DNA from: Alphaproteobacteria bacterium
Lineage (GTDB): Bacteria; Pseudomonadota; Alphaproteobacteria; UBA8366
Length of the DNA stretch: 64,000 nucleotides
Reading direction: 5' to 3'
Assembly (NCBI GenBank): GCA_028281325.1
Contig: JANQKC010000021.1
Span: 124,001-188,000, forward strand
The translations under genes and the position numbers were made by a program. The notes below the pieces were generated by a model, which was not told the origin of the DNA, did not search any database, and worked only from the letters and a program-made list of their open reading frames with translations. Positions 18,290 to 26,906 of this stretch are shown piece by piece (positions within the stretch are counted from its first letter, which is position 1; every line of letters begins with the position of its first letter).

Positions 18290-19804
18290 TTAGGGTTTTC
18301 GATCCGCCGGCGCGGCCAGCAGTTTTCGCCGGCGCAGGAAACGCGGCAGAAACGCCGATCCCAACAGCAGGAGCAGCAGCACGATGGCGATGGGACGTTC
18401 GAGCAGATACGTCCAATCGCCGCCGCTGATCTGATAGGTTCGCAGCATCTCGCCTTCCGCCATGCCGCCCAACAACAACCCGACGACCATGGGCGCCACC
18501 GGATAGTCATGACGCCGCATCCACCAGCCGATCAACCCGAACAGCAACGCGGTCACGGGACCGACCATGTTTCCGGTCAAGCCGTAAGCGCCGAACATGG
18601 CGAGCGAGAGGACGGACGGCACCAGAAAGCGAAGCGGCACCTTGACCACGGCGCTGAGCAGGTGAATGAACGCCAAGCCGAGCAGGATCAACAGCAACAC
18701 CTGGGCGAAATTGGCGAATATGATCGAGTAGACGATATCCGTTTGTTCCCGGATGAACCGGGGACCGCCGGTGATGTTGTGCATGCTGAAGGCGGCAAGC
18801 ATCACCGCGGTGCCGCCGCCGCCCGGGATACCGAGCGCCAGCAGCGTCACCATGGAGCCGCCCTCCGACGAGCTGTTCGCCGACTCCGCGGCCGCGACGC
18901 CCTTCGGGTTGCCCTTGCCGAAGCTCGCCGGATCGGGATCGCGGCGCTGCGTTTCGGAGTAGGAGACGAGATTGGAAACCGAACTGCCGACGCCGGGGAC
19001 CGCGCCGATGAGCGTGCCGATAAAACTGCCGCGAAGGATCACCACCGGCATTCGAAGCCCCTTGACGAAACCACGCAGTATTCGCCGGAAGTTGAGGCGC
19101 CGACTTTCGGCTTTGCCCACCAGGTAATCTTCGTTGACCTGGGTAAAAAGCTCCGACGCGGCGAAGAGACCGATCATCGCGGGCACGACGGGAATACCGT
19201 CCAGCAGTTCGGGATGGCCCATCGTGCCGCGGATCGCGCCAATCGCGTTCATCCCGACGGTGCCGCCGAGCAGCCCGATCGACCCGACGAGCAGACCGCG
19301 GGCGAAATTCTTGGCGCTCAACGCGGCGATCAGCATGACGCCCCACAACACGACCACGAACAGCTCGGCAGGCCCAAGCTTGAGCACGGCCAAGGAGAGC
19401 GGCGAGATGAGCGTGAACAGAACGAGATAACCGATGGCGCTCCCGACCGTGGACGCGCCGAGCGCGACGCCGAGGGCTTCGTTATGCTGCCCGCGGCGCG
19501 CCATGGGATAGCCGTCGAAGGCCGTCGCGATCGCGGACGACGTGCCCGGAATGTTCATCAGGATGGCCGGGATGCCGCTGCCGAATGTGCCGCCGGTGAA
19601 GATGCCCGTCAGGAAAAGCATCGCGGACAGAAAATCCATATACAGCGTCAGCGGCAGGAAGACCGCCATGGCGACGGAAATCTGCAGACCCGGAACCGCC
19701 CCGAAGATCAGGCCGATCAGCAAGCCGGGGATGACGACCAGCCAAGGCTCCCAGGAACTGCCGAGGATGGTGAGCGCCTGCTCGACGGCGGTCAGATCGA
19801 TCAT
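18290..19804 (-). CDS. tctA: Tripartite tricarboxylate transporter, large permease TctA (system 1)
   Basis: TctA is the large, roughly 12-helix membrane subunit of TTT-family secondary importers that take up di- and tricarboxylates with the help of a periplasmic binding protein. The protein has 504 residues, the usual length. Family landmarks are VIPGLLIGLIFGAVPGLQ near residue 25, IPAILMNIPGTSSAIATAFDGYPMARRG, and the repeat-half motif GAVPGVGSSVSN with LALGIPGGGGTAVMLAA. It is last in a tctC-tctB-tctA unit, 9 bases after tctB. The substrate cannot be read from the sequence; the neighbouring aconitase suggests a tricarboxylate. Confidence 0.93.
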   Translation of the reverse strand: MIDLTAVEQALTILGSSWEPWLVVIPGLLIGLIFGAVPGLQISVAMAVFLPLTLYMDFLSAMLFLTGIFTGGTFGSGIPAILMNIPGTSSAIATAFDGYPMARRGQHNEALGVALGASTVGSAIGYLVLFTLISPLSLAVLKLGPAELFVVVLWGVMLIAALSAKNFARGLLVGSIGLLGGTVGMNAIGAIRGTMGHPELLDGIPVVPAMIGLFAASELFTQVNEDYLVGKAESRRLNFRRILRGFVKGLRMPVVILRGSFIGTLIGAVPGVGSSVSNLVSYSETQRRDPDPASFGKGNPKGVAAAESANSSSEGGSMVTLLALGIPGGGGTAVMLAAFSMHNITGGPRFIREQTDIVYSIIFANFAQVLLLILLGLAFIHLLSAVVKVPLRFLVPSVLSLAMFGAYGLTGNMVGPVTALLFGLIGWWMRRHDYPVAPMVVGLLLGGMAEGEMLRTYQISGGDWTYLLERPIAIVLLLLLLGSAFLPRFLRRRKLLAAPADRKP

Positions 19805-19813
19805 CGGCGGTGC

Positions 19814-20332
19814 CTAGAACAGAAGCGTTGTGAACGGATAAGGAACCAACAGGCGAAAGGCATAGGTAACCAGCGCGGCGAAAACGAGGGGGTAGCCGAC
19901 AAAGACCAACGGGTTTCGCTCGCCTTGGACGATCAGGCAGCCCATGACAAACAGAAATGTGCCGACGTCGAACCCGATCGTGTTGAGACTCAAAACGTAC
20001 AGCGTAAACAGCAGCGCCACGAACGCCGCGCGCCACCGCAACACGAAATTCGTCAACGGCGACGCGGCGACGTCTTCGCCGGACCCGACCGGGTCCACCG
20101 GTTCGGGGCCGCCAAGCGGCGGCCGGTTGCTTATGTCGACGACCAATCGAATTAGGATGTAAAGCGACAAGGCAATCGCGGCGACCGCGAGCGGACCGAC
20201 GAAGAGGATGTTCTCGACGCGTTGGGACGCCCCCAACGTATCCATCAGATACCAGACGGCGGCAGCCAGGAACGACAGCAACAAGAGCACATGGCTAACG
20301 TCGTCGAAAGTAAAACGACCGGACCGTTTCAT
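19814..20332 (-). CDS. tctB: Tripartite tricarboxylate transporter, small permease TctB (system 1)
   Basis: TctB is the small four-helix subunit of the TTT importer. This protein has 172 residues, with hydrophobic segments at about 12-32, 42-65, 98-125 and 135-170 and a hydrophilic loop of about 30 residues after the second. Sequence conservation in this family is low, so the call rests on size, topology and position between the tctC and tctA genes. The start is ATG 20332 (MKRSGRFTFDD); longer in-frame starts overlap non-coding sequence after tctC. Confidence 0.85.
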   Translation of the reverse strand: MKRSGRFTFDDVSHVLLLLSFLAAAVWYLMDTLGASQRVENILFVGPLAVAAIALSLYILIRLVVDISNRPPLGGPEPVDPVGSGEDVAASPLTNFVLRWRAAFVALLFTLYVLSLNTIGFDVGTFLFVMGCLIVQGERNPLVFVGYPLVFAALVTYAFRLLVPYPFTTLLF

Positions 20333-20418
20333 TGACGCCTCCGTCCGCGTTTTCGGCAGGCCTACAAAAATCCGATGGCGAAGAACCGCGGCAACGGCCT
20401 TCGCCATCGTGTCGGCTG

Positions 20419-21453
20419 CTATTTCTTCAAATGCGTTTTGTATTTCTGGAAGACCGTGAACATCTCCTGAATGCGCGCGGTCGTTTCCTCCGGCCCGATC
20501 CATTCCGCGCCGATCTTGCTGCGCTTCATGAACTTCTGGACTTTCTTGTCCTCAAGCGCGGCCTTATAGGCGTTCACGAGCTTCTCGAAGCGTTCCGGAT
20601 GGTTCTTCTTGAAGGCGGCGGACGTGGCCATCCCGCGCATGGACCCCAACACGACGGGGATCTCGATGTTGAGCGGTTTCAGCGCATCGAGAACCGGCGG
20701 CGCATCCCAGTTCGGATGAGGGGACTTGCGGAAAACCGCCAAGGGGCGGATGAAATCCCGCACGCCTTCGCTGCCCTCGCCGCCGAGAATGGTGAAATCC
20801 ACCTGCCCGCCGGCAACCGCCGTCCGGGCGGCCGCCCCGCTGTCGTAGCTGACCATGTTGAGGCTGTCATGCGGCAGGTCCATGGCGTCCAGAAGCAGCA
20901 GCGTGCTCAGATGCCCGGACGAGCCGAAAACCAGGCTAACCTTCAGCTTACCGGGGTTTTCCTTAATCGCCGTCAACAAGTCCGGCAATGTCTTATAGGG
21001 TCGGTCCTTATTGATGGCGAGGAGGTCCCAGTCGGTCCACTGGCCGTTTACGAAGGCGAAGTCGTCAAGCGTGTATTTCGCATTCCCGAGAAGCACCGAG
21101 GTGCCGAGATACGGCGATATGGCCGAGAAGAAAACGGTGTTCCCATCGGCCGGTTGAGACAAGACGTAGGTCGCGCCGAGCTGGCTGCCCGCCCCCGGCC
21201 GGTTCACGACCCGCACCGGCACGCCCAAGTGATCGGGCAGAAACGACGAAATGGCCCGCGCCGTCCGGTCGGCGCTGCCGCCCACGCCAAATCCGACGAC
21301 CACGGTGATCGGACGATCCGGCCAATCCGCTGCCGCGGCGCTCCGAACGTCGGACGGCGCGGCGCCGATAAACATGATCACCCCACAAATAATCGCCAAC
21401 AGGCAATTCAACGGTCTTGTTAATCGCACGAGCTTTCTCCCTAGATTTCTCAT
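20419..21453 (-). CDS. tctC: TTT-family periplasmic binding protein TctC/Bug (system 1)
   Basis: This is the extracytoplasmic solute receptor of the adjacent TTT transporter. The protein has 344 residues from ATG 21453. A signal peptide is visible: a basic start (MRNLGRKLVRLTR), a hydrophobic stretch at 16-30 and a likely cleavage after AAAA near 40. The mature part opens DWPDRPITVVVGFGVGGSADRTARAI, as in Bug proteins, and has PDLLTAIKENPGKLKVSL later. It is first in tctCBA and divergent from the GntR gene. The inverted repeat TTGTCGACAA sits one base upstream of its start codon. Confidence 0.9.
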   Translation of the reverse strand: MRNLGRKLVRLTRPLNCLLAIICGVIMFIGAAPSDVRSAAAADWPDRPITVVVGFGVGGSADRTARAISSFLPDHLGVPVRVVNRPGAGSQLGATYVLSQPADGNTVFFSAISPYLGTSVLLGNAKYTLDDFAFVNGQWTDWDLLAINKDRPYKTLPDLLTAIKENPGKLKVSLVFGSSGHLSTLLLLDAMDLPHDSLNMVSYDSGAAARTAVAGGQVDFTILGGEGSEGVRDFIRPLAVFRKSPHPNWDAPPVLDALKPLNIEIPVVLGSMRGMATSAAFKKNHPERFEKLVNAYKAALEDKKVQKFMKRSKIGAEWIGPEETTARIQEMFTVFQKYKTHLKK

Positions 21454-21454
21454 T

Positions 21455-21464
21455 TTGTCGACAA
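21455..21464 (-). promoter_or_regulatory. Palindrome TTGTCGACAA at the tctC start, candidate GntR operator
   Basis: TTGTCGACAA is a perfect 10-base palindrome lying one base upstream of the tctC ATG, in the position normally held by a ribosome site. The half-site TTGTC recurs in the GntR promoter region at 21634-21638 and, inverted, at 21621. Short palindromes of this kind are common operators of FCD-type GntR regulators, so autoregulation plus control of tctC is a reasonable inference. Confidence 0.45.
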
Positions 21465-21620
21465 TCTGGAGCACGCAGGGCCCCGACGCCGATCTCGTAA
21501 GGTGGCGGAAACGCCATTCTGTCGTCAATATTGCACATCCTGGACAATAAGGAAAATTCGCGCCCAAATTAGATAATTGGTTTTATGAGATTAATTTCCC
21601 TAAAGAAAAATTTTTGCCAA

Positions 21621-21650
21621 TTGACAGAAGAAATTGTCAACAATAATAAT
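21621..21650 (+). promoter_or_regulatory. Promoter and inverted repeat before the GntR gene
   Basis: TTGACA (21621-21626), a 17-base spacer and TAATAA (21644-21649) form a near-consensus sigma-70 promoter ending about seven bases before the ATG at 21657, so the transcript may be almost leaderless. The spacer contains TTGTCAA (21634-21640), which makes an inverted repeat with TTGACA and would let a repressor cover the promoter. Confidence 0.55.
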
Positions 21651-21656
21651 TGAGAT

Positions 21657-22430
21657 ATGGAAAATTCCAACGACTTACCGCAACAGCCTGTCGACATAAC
21701 CCGCACACGGCCGAGCGATGCGACCGATCTCGTCAACTGGTTGGTCGACGTTATCGGCAATGACATCATGACCGGCGCGTTGAAGGCCGGGGAGAAGATC
21801 AGCGAACCGCGCCTTTCACGCGAACTCGGCGTCAGCCGGGGTCCGCTGCGCGAAGCGATCCGCCGCCTCGAGGCGCGCCAGTTACTCGTCTGCAAACCCA
21901 ATGTCGGCGCCCGGGTCGCCTCCTTCACCACGCAAGACTTTATCGGCCTGTTCCACGTCCGCGAGGGATTGGAAGGCATTGCCGCCCGTCTCGCGGCGAC
22001 CCGAATCGATCAAGCCGAGATCAAGAGCCTGCGGTCCCTCTGCGTGGCGAACGCCAAACTCCTTCCCGACAGCGAGAAAGCCCGCGAAGTCGACCTGGAG
22101 TTTCATTTCCGGATCGCGCAGGCCAGCGGCAGTCCGGTGCTGACGAACATGCTGCGCGACGATTTCTATGCGGTCTTCAGAATCTGCCGACGCCAAGCGC
22201 CGCGATATCCCGGACGGCCGGAAAAAGCCCTCCGCCAGCATATGGCCCTGCTCGACGCGATGGCCGAGCGCGACGCGGAACTCGCCGAATATCTCGCCCG
22301 CCGGCATGTTCATGACGCGCGATGCGCATTTGAAAAAGTGCTGCAGCAATCGACAACGGCCGATGCGGACGATCCCGTTGCCTCGGCCGGGGTTCCCTTG
22401 CGTCCCGAAGAACCGCGCTCGCCGCAATGA
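21657..22430 (+). CDS. GntR family transcriptional regulator, FCD type
   Basis: The 257-residue protein has a winged-helix DNA-binding domain at about 28-92 (EKISEPRLSRELGVSRGPLREAIRRLEARQLL in two parts) and an FCD ligand domain at about 98-235. The FCD metal/ligand residues are recognisable: the Asp/His pair in VDLEFHFRIA, and histidines in RQHMALLDAM and RRHVHDAR. FCD regulators usually sense small organic acids. It is divergent from tctCBA and 103 bases upstream of the aconitase gene, so control of carboxylate uptake and entry into the citric acid cycle is likely. No clear ribosome site is seen. Confidence 0.88.
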   Translation: MENSNDLPQQPVDITRTRPSDATDLVNWLVDVIGNDIMTGALKAGEKISEPRLSRELGVSRGPLREAIRRLEARQLLVCKPNVGARVASFTTQDFIGLFHVREGLEGIAARLAATRIDQAEIKSLRSLCVANAKLLPDSEKAREVDLEFHFRIAQASGSPVLTNMLRDDFYAVFRICRRQAPRYPGRPEKALRQHMALLDAMAERDAELAEYLARRHVHDARCAFEKVLQQSTTADADDPVASAGVPLRPEEPRSPQ

Positions 22431-22533
22431 AACATACGGCGCGCACCTCACGGGTTGCGCGATAGGGGCGTCGCGCCAGCGCCTCCGCGCATGGCGCGAG
22501 ACAACACACGAAACAACAAGAAGGAAGCGATCG

Positions 22534-25200
22534 GTGACGAATCGCAACTCATTTGATTGTGTCGATGATCTGAACGTAGACGGCAAGACGTATCGGTATT
22601 TCAGCCTGCCGAAGGCAGAAGCGAATGGGCTGAACCGATTGTCCCGCCTGCCTTTCTCGCTGAAAGTCCTGGCCGAGAATCTGCTGCGCCACGAAGACGG
22701 CGTCGCCGCGTCGACGGACGATCTGCAAGCGATGGCGGATTGGTCGACGCCTAAACGGGCGGAACGCGATATCGCCTATTTCCCGTCGCGGGTCGTGATG
22801 CCGGATTCGTCGGGCATCCCCCTTCTCGCCGATTTTGCCGCCATGCGCGACGCCATGAAGCGCCTGGGCGGCGATCCCGCCGATATCAATCCGGCGATCA
22901 ATATCGATTTCATCGTCGATCACTCGGTGATCGTGGATCATGCCGGATCGGCCGACGCGCTGGACCGCAATATGGCGTTGGAATTTCAGCGCAACGAAGA
23001 ACGGTACGCCTTCCTTCGCTGGGCGCAAGACGCCTTCCGGAGACTGCGGGTGATCCCGCCGGGCGCCGGCATCATTCACCAGGTGAACCTGGAGCATCTC
23101 GCCCGCGTGGTATGGACCGAGGAGCGGGACGGGGTCGCATACGCCTTCCCCGACTGCGTTCTGGGCATGGACAGCCACACGCCGATGATCAACGGGATCG
23201 GCATCCTCGGCTGGGGATGCGGCGGAATCGAGGCGGGCGCGACCATTCTGGGCGAACCGATTTCGATGCGGTTGCCCGATGTCATCGGCGTGCGCCTGAC
23301 GGGCAGCCTACGCGAAGGCGTGACGACCACCGATCTGGTGCTCACCATCACGCAGATTCTGCGTGCAAAGGGCGTGGTGCAGAAATTCGTCGAGTTCTGG
23401 GGAGACGGGGCCGCATCGCTGACGCTGCCCGACCGGGCGACCATTGCGAACATGGCGCCGGAATACGGCGCCACGGTCGGGTACTTCCCGATCGATGCCG
23501 AGACCCTGGACTATCTGCGCGCAACCGGCCGCACCGACTTAGTGCCGCTGGTCGAAGCCTACGCGAAAGCGCAGGGAATGTGGCGCGACGAAACCACGCC
23601 GGAACCCGAATTCACGGATATCGTCGAGATCGATCTGACCGGCATCGAAAGCAGCATGGCGGGTCCGCACCGCCCGCACGACCGGGTGGCGCTGTCAAAG
23701 GTCGGCGAGTCGGCGAATGCGGCGCTTCCGATCGAAAACCGCACGAAACGCGTTCCTGTCCAGGGCAAACCGTTCAGCCTGGGTCATGGGGATTTGGTGC
23801 TCGCGGCGATCACCAGCTGCACGAACACCTCCAATCCCTCGGTGATGCTCGCCGCCGGCCTGCTGGCCAAGAAGGCGATGGACCGGGGGTTGACCGCCAA
23901 GCCATGGGTCAAAACGTCGCTTGCGCCGGGATCACGCGTGGTCGCTGACTATCTGCAGGCGACCGGACTGCAAGATGCGCTGGACGCCTTAGGGTTCCAC
24001 GTGGTCGGTTTCGGCTGCACCACATGCATGGGCAATTCCGGTCCATTGGACCAAGCGATCACGCGCGCCATAGACGATGAAGACTTGGCCGTCGGCGCCG
24101 CGCTGTCCGGCAACCGAAACTTCGAGGGCAGGATCCATCCGAAATGCCGCCTCAACTACATCGGATCGCCGCCTTTGGTCGTCGCATACGCCATCGCCGG
24201 CAACCTGAGCATCAACCTGATGGAGGACCCGTTGGGCGATGACGCCAACGGGCAACCGGTCTACCTTCGGGATGTTTGGCCGACGCAGCAAGAAGTCGAA
24301 GCGTTGACTCGGACCGCCATCGGTCCCGACCTCTATGAACGCCGGTATGCCGACGTCTTTGCCGGCGACGAAAAATGGCAGGCGTTGCCGGTCCGGGGCG
24401 GGACGACATTCGACTGGGCGCCGTCCGACTACATCCGCCAACCCCCTTTCTTCAACGAGACCGAGGCAACCCTCGACCCGGTGGAAGACCTGATCGGCGC
24501 ACGGCCATTGGTGATCGTCGGCGACTCGATCACGACGGACCACATCTCGCCGGTCGCCTCGATCGACCCGAAAGGTCCGGCGGGACGGTTCCTGATCGAA
24601 AACGGAATCGCCGAAAAAGACTTCAACTCCTACGCCGCACGCCGCGTGAACCACGACGTGATGATTCGCGGCACCTTCGCCAACGCGCGGTTTCGCAACG
24701 AACTGGCGGACGGGCGGGAAGGCAGTTTCACCCGCCACATGCCGTCGAACGACCTCATGACCGTCTATGACGCGGCGATGCGGTACAAACAGGAAGACGT
24801 GCCGCTGGTGATCGTCGCCGGCCAGGACTACGGCGCCGGATCGTCGCGCGACTGGGCGGCGAAAGGCACCCGGCTGCTTGGCGTCCACGCGGTCATCGCC
24901 GAGGGGCTGGAACGCATCCATCGCGCCAATCTGGTGGGGATGGGCGTCCTGCCGCTACAGTTCAAGGCGGGCGAGAACCGCGAAACGCTTGCCCTCGACG
25001 GCACGGAGACCGTCGACCTGCCGCACCTGGCCGACCACCTTCAGCCGCATGGCGACATTCCGTGCCGCATCACCTACGCCGACGGCAGGGTGCGGGACAT
25101 CGCCCTCGTCTGTCGATTGGATACCGCCTACGAAGTGGACTATTACCGAAACGGAGGAATCCTCCATTACGTCCTGCGGAACTTCCTGAACGCCGCGTAA
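22534..25200 (+). CDS. acnA: Aconitate hydratase (AcnA type)
   Basis: Aconitase interconverts citrate, cis-aconitate and isocitrate through a [4Fe-4S] cluster. The protein has 888 residues, in the AcnA size range. The cluster cysteines are Cys429 (ITSCTNTSNPSVMLAAG), Cys495 and Cys498 (GFGCTTCMGNSG). Active-site blocks GMDSHTPMINGIG, DSITTDHISP and AGQDYGAGSSRDWAAKG are intact. The start is GTG 22534 with AAGGAAG upstream; in-frame sequence before it is in the GntR tail and is not aconitase. Alternatives such as AcnD (2-methylcitrate dehydratase) are less likely without prp genes. Its place beside TTT genes suggests service to the imported acid. Confidence 0.93.
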   Translation: MTNRNSFDCVDDLNVDGKTYRYFSLPKAEANGLNRLSRLPFSLKVLAENLLRHEDGVAASTDDLQAMADWSTPKRAERDIAYFPSRVVMPDSSGIPLLADFAAMRDAMKRLGGDPADINPAINIDFIVDHSVIVDHAGSADALDRNMALEFQRNEERYAFLRWAQDAFRRLRVIPPGAGIIHQVNLEHLARVVWTEERDGVAYAFPDCVLGMDSHTPMINGIGILGWGCGGIEAGATILGEPISMRLPDVIGVRLTGSLREGVTTTDLVLTITQILRAKGVVQKFVEFWGDGAASLTLPDRATIANMAPEYGATVGYFPIDAETLDYLRATGRTDLVPLVEAYAKAQGMWRDETTPEPEFTDIVEIDLTGIESSMAGPHRPHDRVALSKVGESANAALPIENRTKRVPVQGKPFSLGHGDLVLAAITSCTNTSNPSVMLAAGLLAKKAMDRGLTAKPWVKTSLAPGSRVVADYLQATGLQDALDALGFHVVGFGCTTCMGNSGPLDQAITRAIDDEDLAVGAALSGNRNFEGRIHPKCRLNYIGSPPLVVAYAIAGNLSINLMEDPLGDDANGQPVYLRDVWPTQQEVEALTRTAIGPDLYERRYADVFAGDEKWQALPVRGGTTFDWAPSDYIRQPPFFNETEATLDPVEDLIGARPLVIVGDSITTDHISPVASIDPKGPAGRFLIENGIAEKDFNSYAARRVNHDVMIRGTFANARFRNELADGREGSFTRHMPSNDLMTVYDAAMRYKQEDVPLVIVAGQDYGAGSSRDWAAKGTRLLGVHAVIAEGLERIHRANLVGMGVLPLQFKAGENRETLALDGTETVDLPHLADHLQPHGDIPCRITYADGRVRDIALVCRLDTAYEVDYYRNGGILHYVLRNFLNAA

Positions 25201-25251
25201 ACGTCGACGACGCGTTTCGGACATGGGCTCGCATCGTCGGTCACGTCGCCG

Positions 25252-26058
25252 CTAGCCGTGTTCGACGGCGGTGAACGACTTGGTGAAGCCCACGGTCTTC
25301 TCGATGACCAGCAGCATGGCGACGATCAACAGGATGACCACGCTCGACACGGCCGTAATCAACGGATCGTCCGCGTATTCGAGATACTCGTAAATCTCGA
25401 CCGGCAGCGTGACCATGCGGGATGTCGTAAAGAACAGCGAGACGACGATATTGTCGAAGGACATGATGAAGGCGAAGGCCGCCCCGGCGAACATGCCGGG
25501 AAAGATGAGCCAGATCGTCACCCGGAAGAAAACCTCGAACCGCGTCGCGCCGGCAACGGCGGCCGCGCGTTCGATATTCGGATCGATCCGTTCAAGTCCC
25601 ACCAGCACGAGGCGCACCACGAAAGGCAAGGTCACCAGGACATGGCCGATCAGGAGACTGAGAAAGGACCCCGGCAACCCGGCCCGCGACAGATAGATCA
25701 GCAACGCGATGGCGAGGATGAGCTGCGGCAGCATGAGCGGCGAGAGCAGCAGCAGGTAGATCGCATTGCGCCCGAAGAAGCGGTACCGGTAGATGGCGAT
25801 CGCCGCTGTCGTGCCGATCAGCGTGGCGACGATGGAACAGGCGACAGCCAGTTGAAAACTCGTCCAGGCCGCCTCGATGAATTGCGGATTGTCGATCAGC
25901 GCGTAATACCAGCGGAGGGAAAACCCTTCCGGCGGAAACCGCAACAACTGGCTCGACGTGAAACTGATCGCGACCACCATCACCAGCGGCGCGATCAGAA
26001 AACCCATGGCGGCGAATGCCGCCATCGCGAGCCAGAACGAACCCCACCGCACCCTCAT
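25252..26058 (-). CDS. ABC transporter permease, PotC-like
   Basis: This is the second inner-membrane permease of a spermidine/putrescine-type ABC importer. The protein has 268 residues with six hydrophobic segments and the permease EAA loop at about 170-190 (ERAAAVAGATRFEVFFRVT). It opens with a long helix at 7-33 followed by FTSSQLLRFPPEGFSLRWYY, typical of PotC/YdcV proteins. The ATG overlaps the stop of the other permease gene by four bases (ATGA). It is last in the operon and convergent with acnA, only 51 bases away. Confidence 0.9.
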   Translation of the reverse strand: MRVRWGSFWLAMAAFAAMGFLIAPLVMVVAISFTSSQLLRFPPEGFSLRWYYALIDNPQFIEAAWTSFQLAVACSIVATLIGTTAAIAIYRYRFFGRNAIYLLLLSPLMLPQLILAIALLIYLSRAGLPGSFLSLLIGHVLVTLPFVVRLVLVGLERIDPNIERAAAVAGATRFEVFFRVTIWLIFPGMFAGAAFAFIMSFDNIVVSLFFTTSRMVTLPVEIYEYLEYADDPLITAVSSVVILLIVAMLLVIEKTVGFTKSFTAVEHG

Positions 26059-26906
26059 CGGTACCTTCCCAAAATGCGTTCGGTCAGCCAGTGCTGCAAC
26101 AGGAACACCAAGAGCACCACGATCAGCAGCAGAATGCCGACCGCGGCCCCGAACGGCCAGTTCAGCGTCACGAGGAAGTTGTCCACGACGACATTGGCGA
26201 CCATGTTGATGTGGCCGCCGCTCAGGATCCTCGGCGTCACGAAGGAACTGGTCGCGATCGCGAACACGAGCAGGCTGCCGGCGGCGATCCCCGGCAGGCT
26301 GAGCGGCAGCAGGATGCGGCGGAACACGATCCAGTGCCCGGCCCCCGCCACCGACGCCGCCTGCAATATCGAATTCGGGATCGCCTGCAGCGAGACGAGC
26401 AAGGAGATGATCATGAAAGGCAGCAACGCCTCGGTCAGCCCGACGATCACCGCAAATTCGTTGTAGAGCAGGCGCACCGGGCTGCTGACGATACCGGTCG
26501 CGAGCAGCAACTGGTTGATCACCCCGGTATCGGAAAGGATGACCAGCCATCCGAGCGAGCGGATCACCACGCTGATCATCAGCGGTGCTAAGGCGCAGAA
26601 CATGGCGATGGCCTTCCAGACGCCTTCCAGCCGCGTCATCCACAACGCCAACGGATAGCCGATGATCAAGCTGGCGAGGGTGACGATCAGGCTGATCCGC
26701 AAGGTGTCGAGCAGCACGCCATGGTAATACGGGTCCGTGAGCAGCGTCTTGTAATGGCCGACCTGAAAGGCCGGCTTCATGCCTTCGAGGGCAGAGAATT
26801 CATCGAAGCTGATCGCCACCGTCAACAGCAGCGGATAGACCAGGAAAGCACCCAGAAACGCGGTGGCCGGCCAGACGAGCAGCGGCGGAAGGCGATACTT
26901 AAGCAT
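26055..26906 (-). CDS. ABC transporter permease, PotB-like
   Basis: This is the first permease of the same ABC importer. The protein has 283 residues with six helices. The N-terminal helix VWPATAFLGAFLVYPLLLTVAIS is followed by a periplasmic loop with YKTLLTDPYY, as in PotB/YdcU. The EAA loop is at about 185-205 (LQAASVAGAGHWIVFRRILLP). It overlaps the ATPase gene by eight bases and the PotC-like gene by four, so the three are translated together. Confidence 0.9.
   Translation of the reverse strand: MLKYRLPPLLVWPATAFLGAFLVYPLLLTVAISFDEFSALEGMKPAFQVGHYKTLLTDPYYHGVLLDTLRISLIVTLASLIIGYPLALWMTRLEGVWKAIAMFCALAPLMISVVIRSLGWLVILSDTGVINQLLLATGIVSSPVRLLYNEFAVIVGLTEALLPFMIISLLVSLQAIPNSILQAASVAGAGHWIVFRRILLPLSLPGIAAGSLLVFAIATSSFVTPRILSGGHINMVANVVVDNFLVTLNWPFGAAVGILLLIVVLLVFLLQHWLTERILGRYR

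Noticed and set aside
18260-20155. 631-codon plus-strand open frame opposite tctA and tctB
   Set aside because: Its composition is almost only Arg, Gln, Asp, Gly and His; it is the complement of hydrophobic membrane-helix codons.
22168-22533. Aconitase frame extended 122 codons upstream
   Set aside because: That part overlaps the GntR gene and is not aconitase-like; GTG 22534 has a ribosome site.
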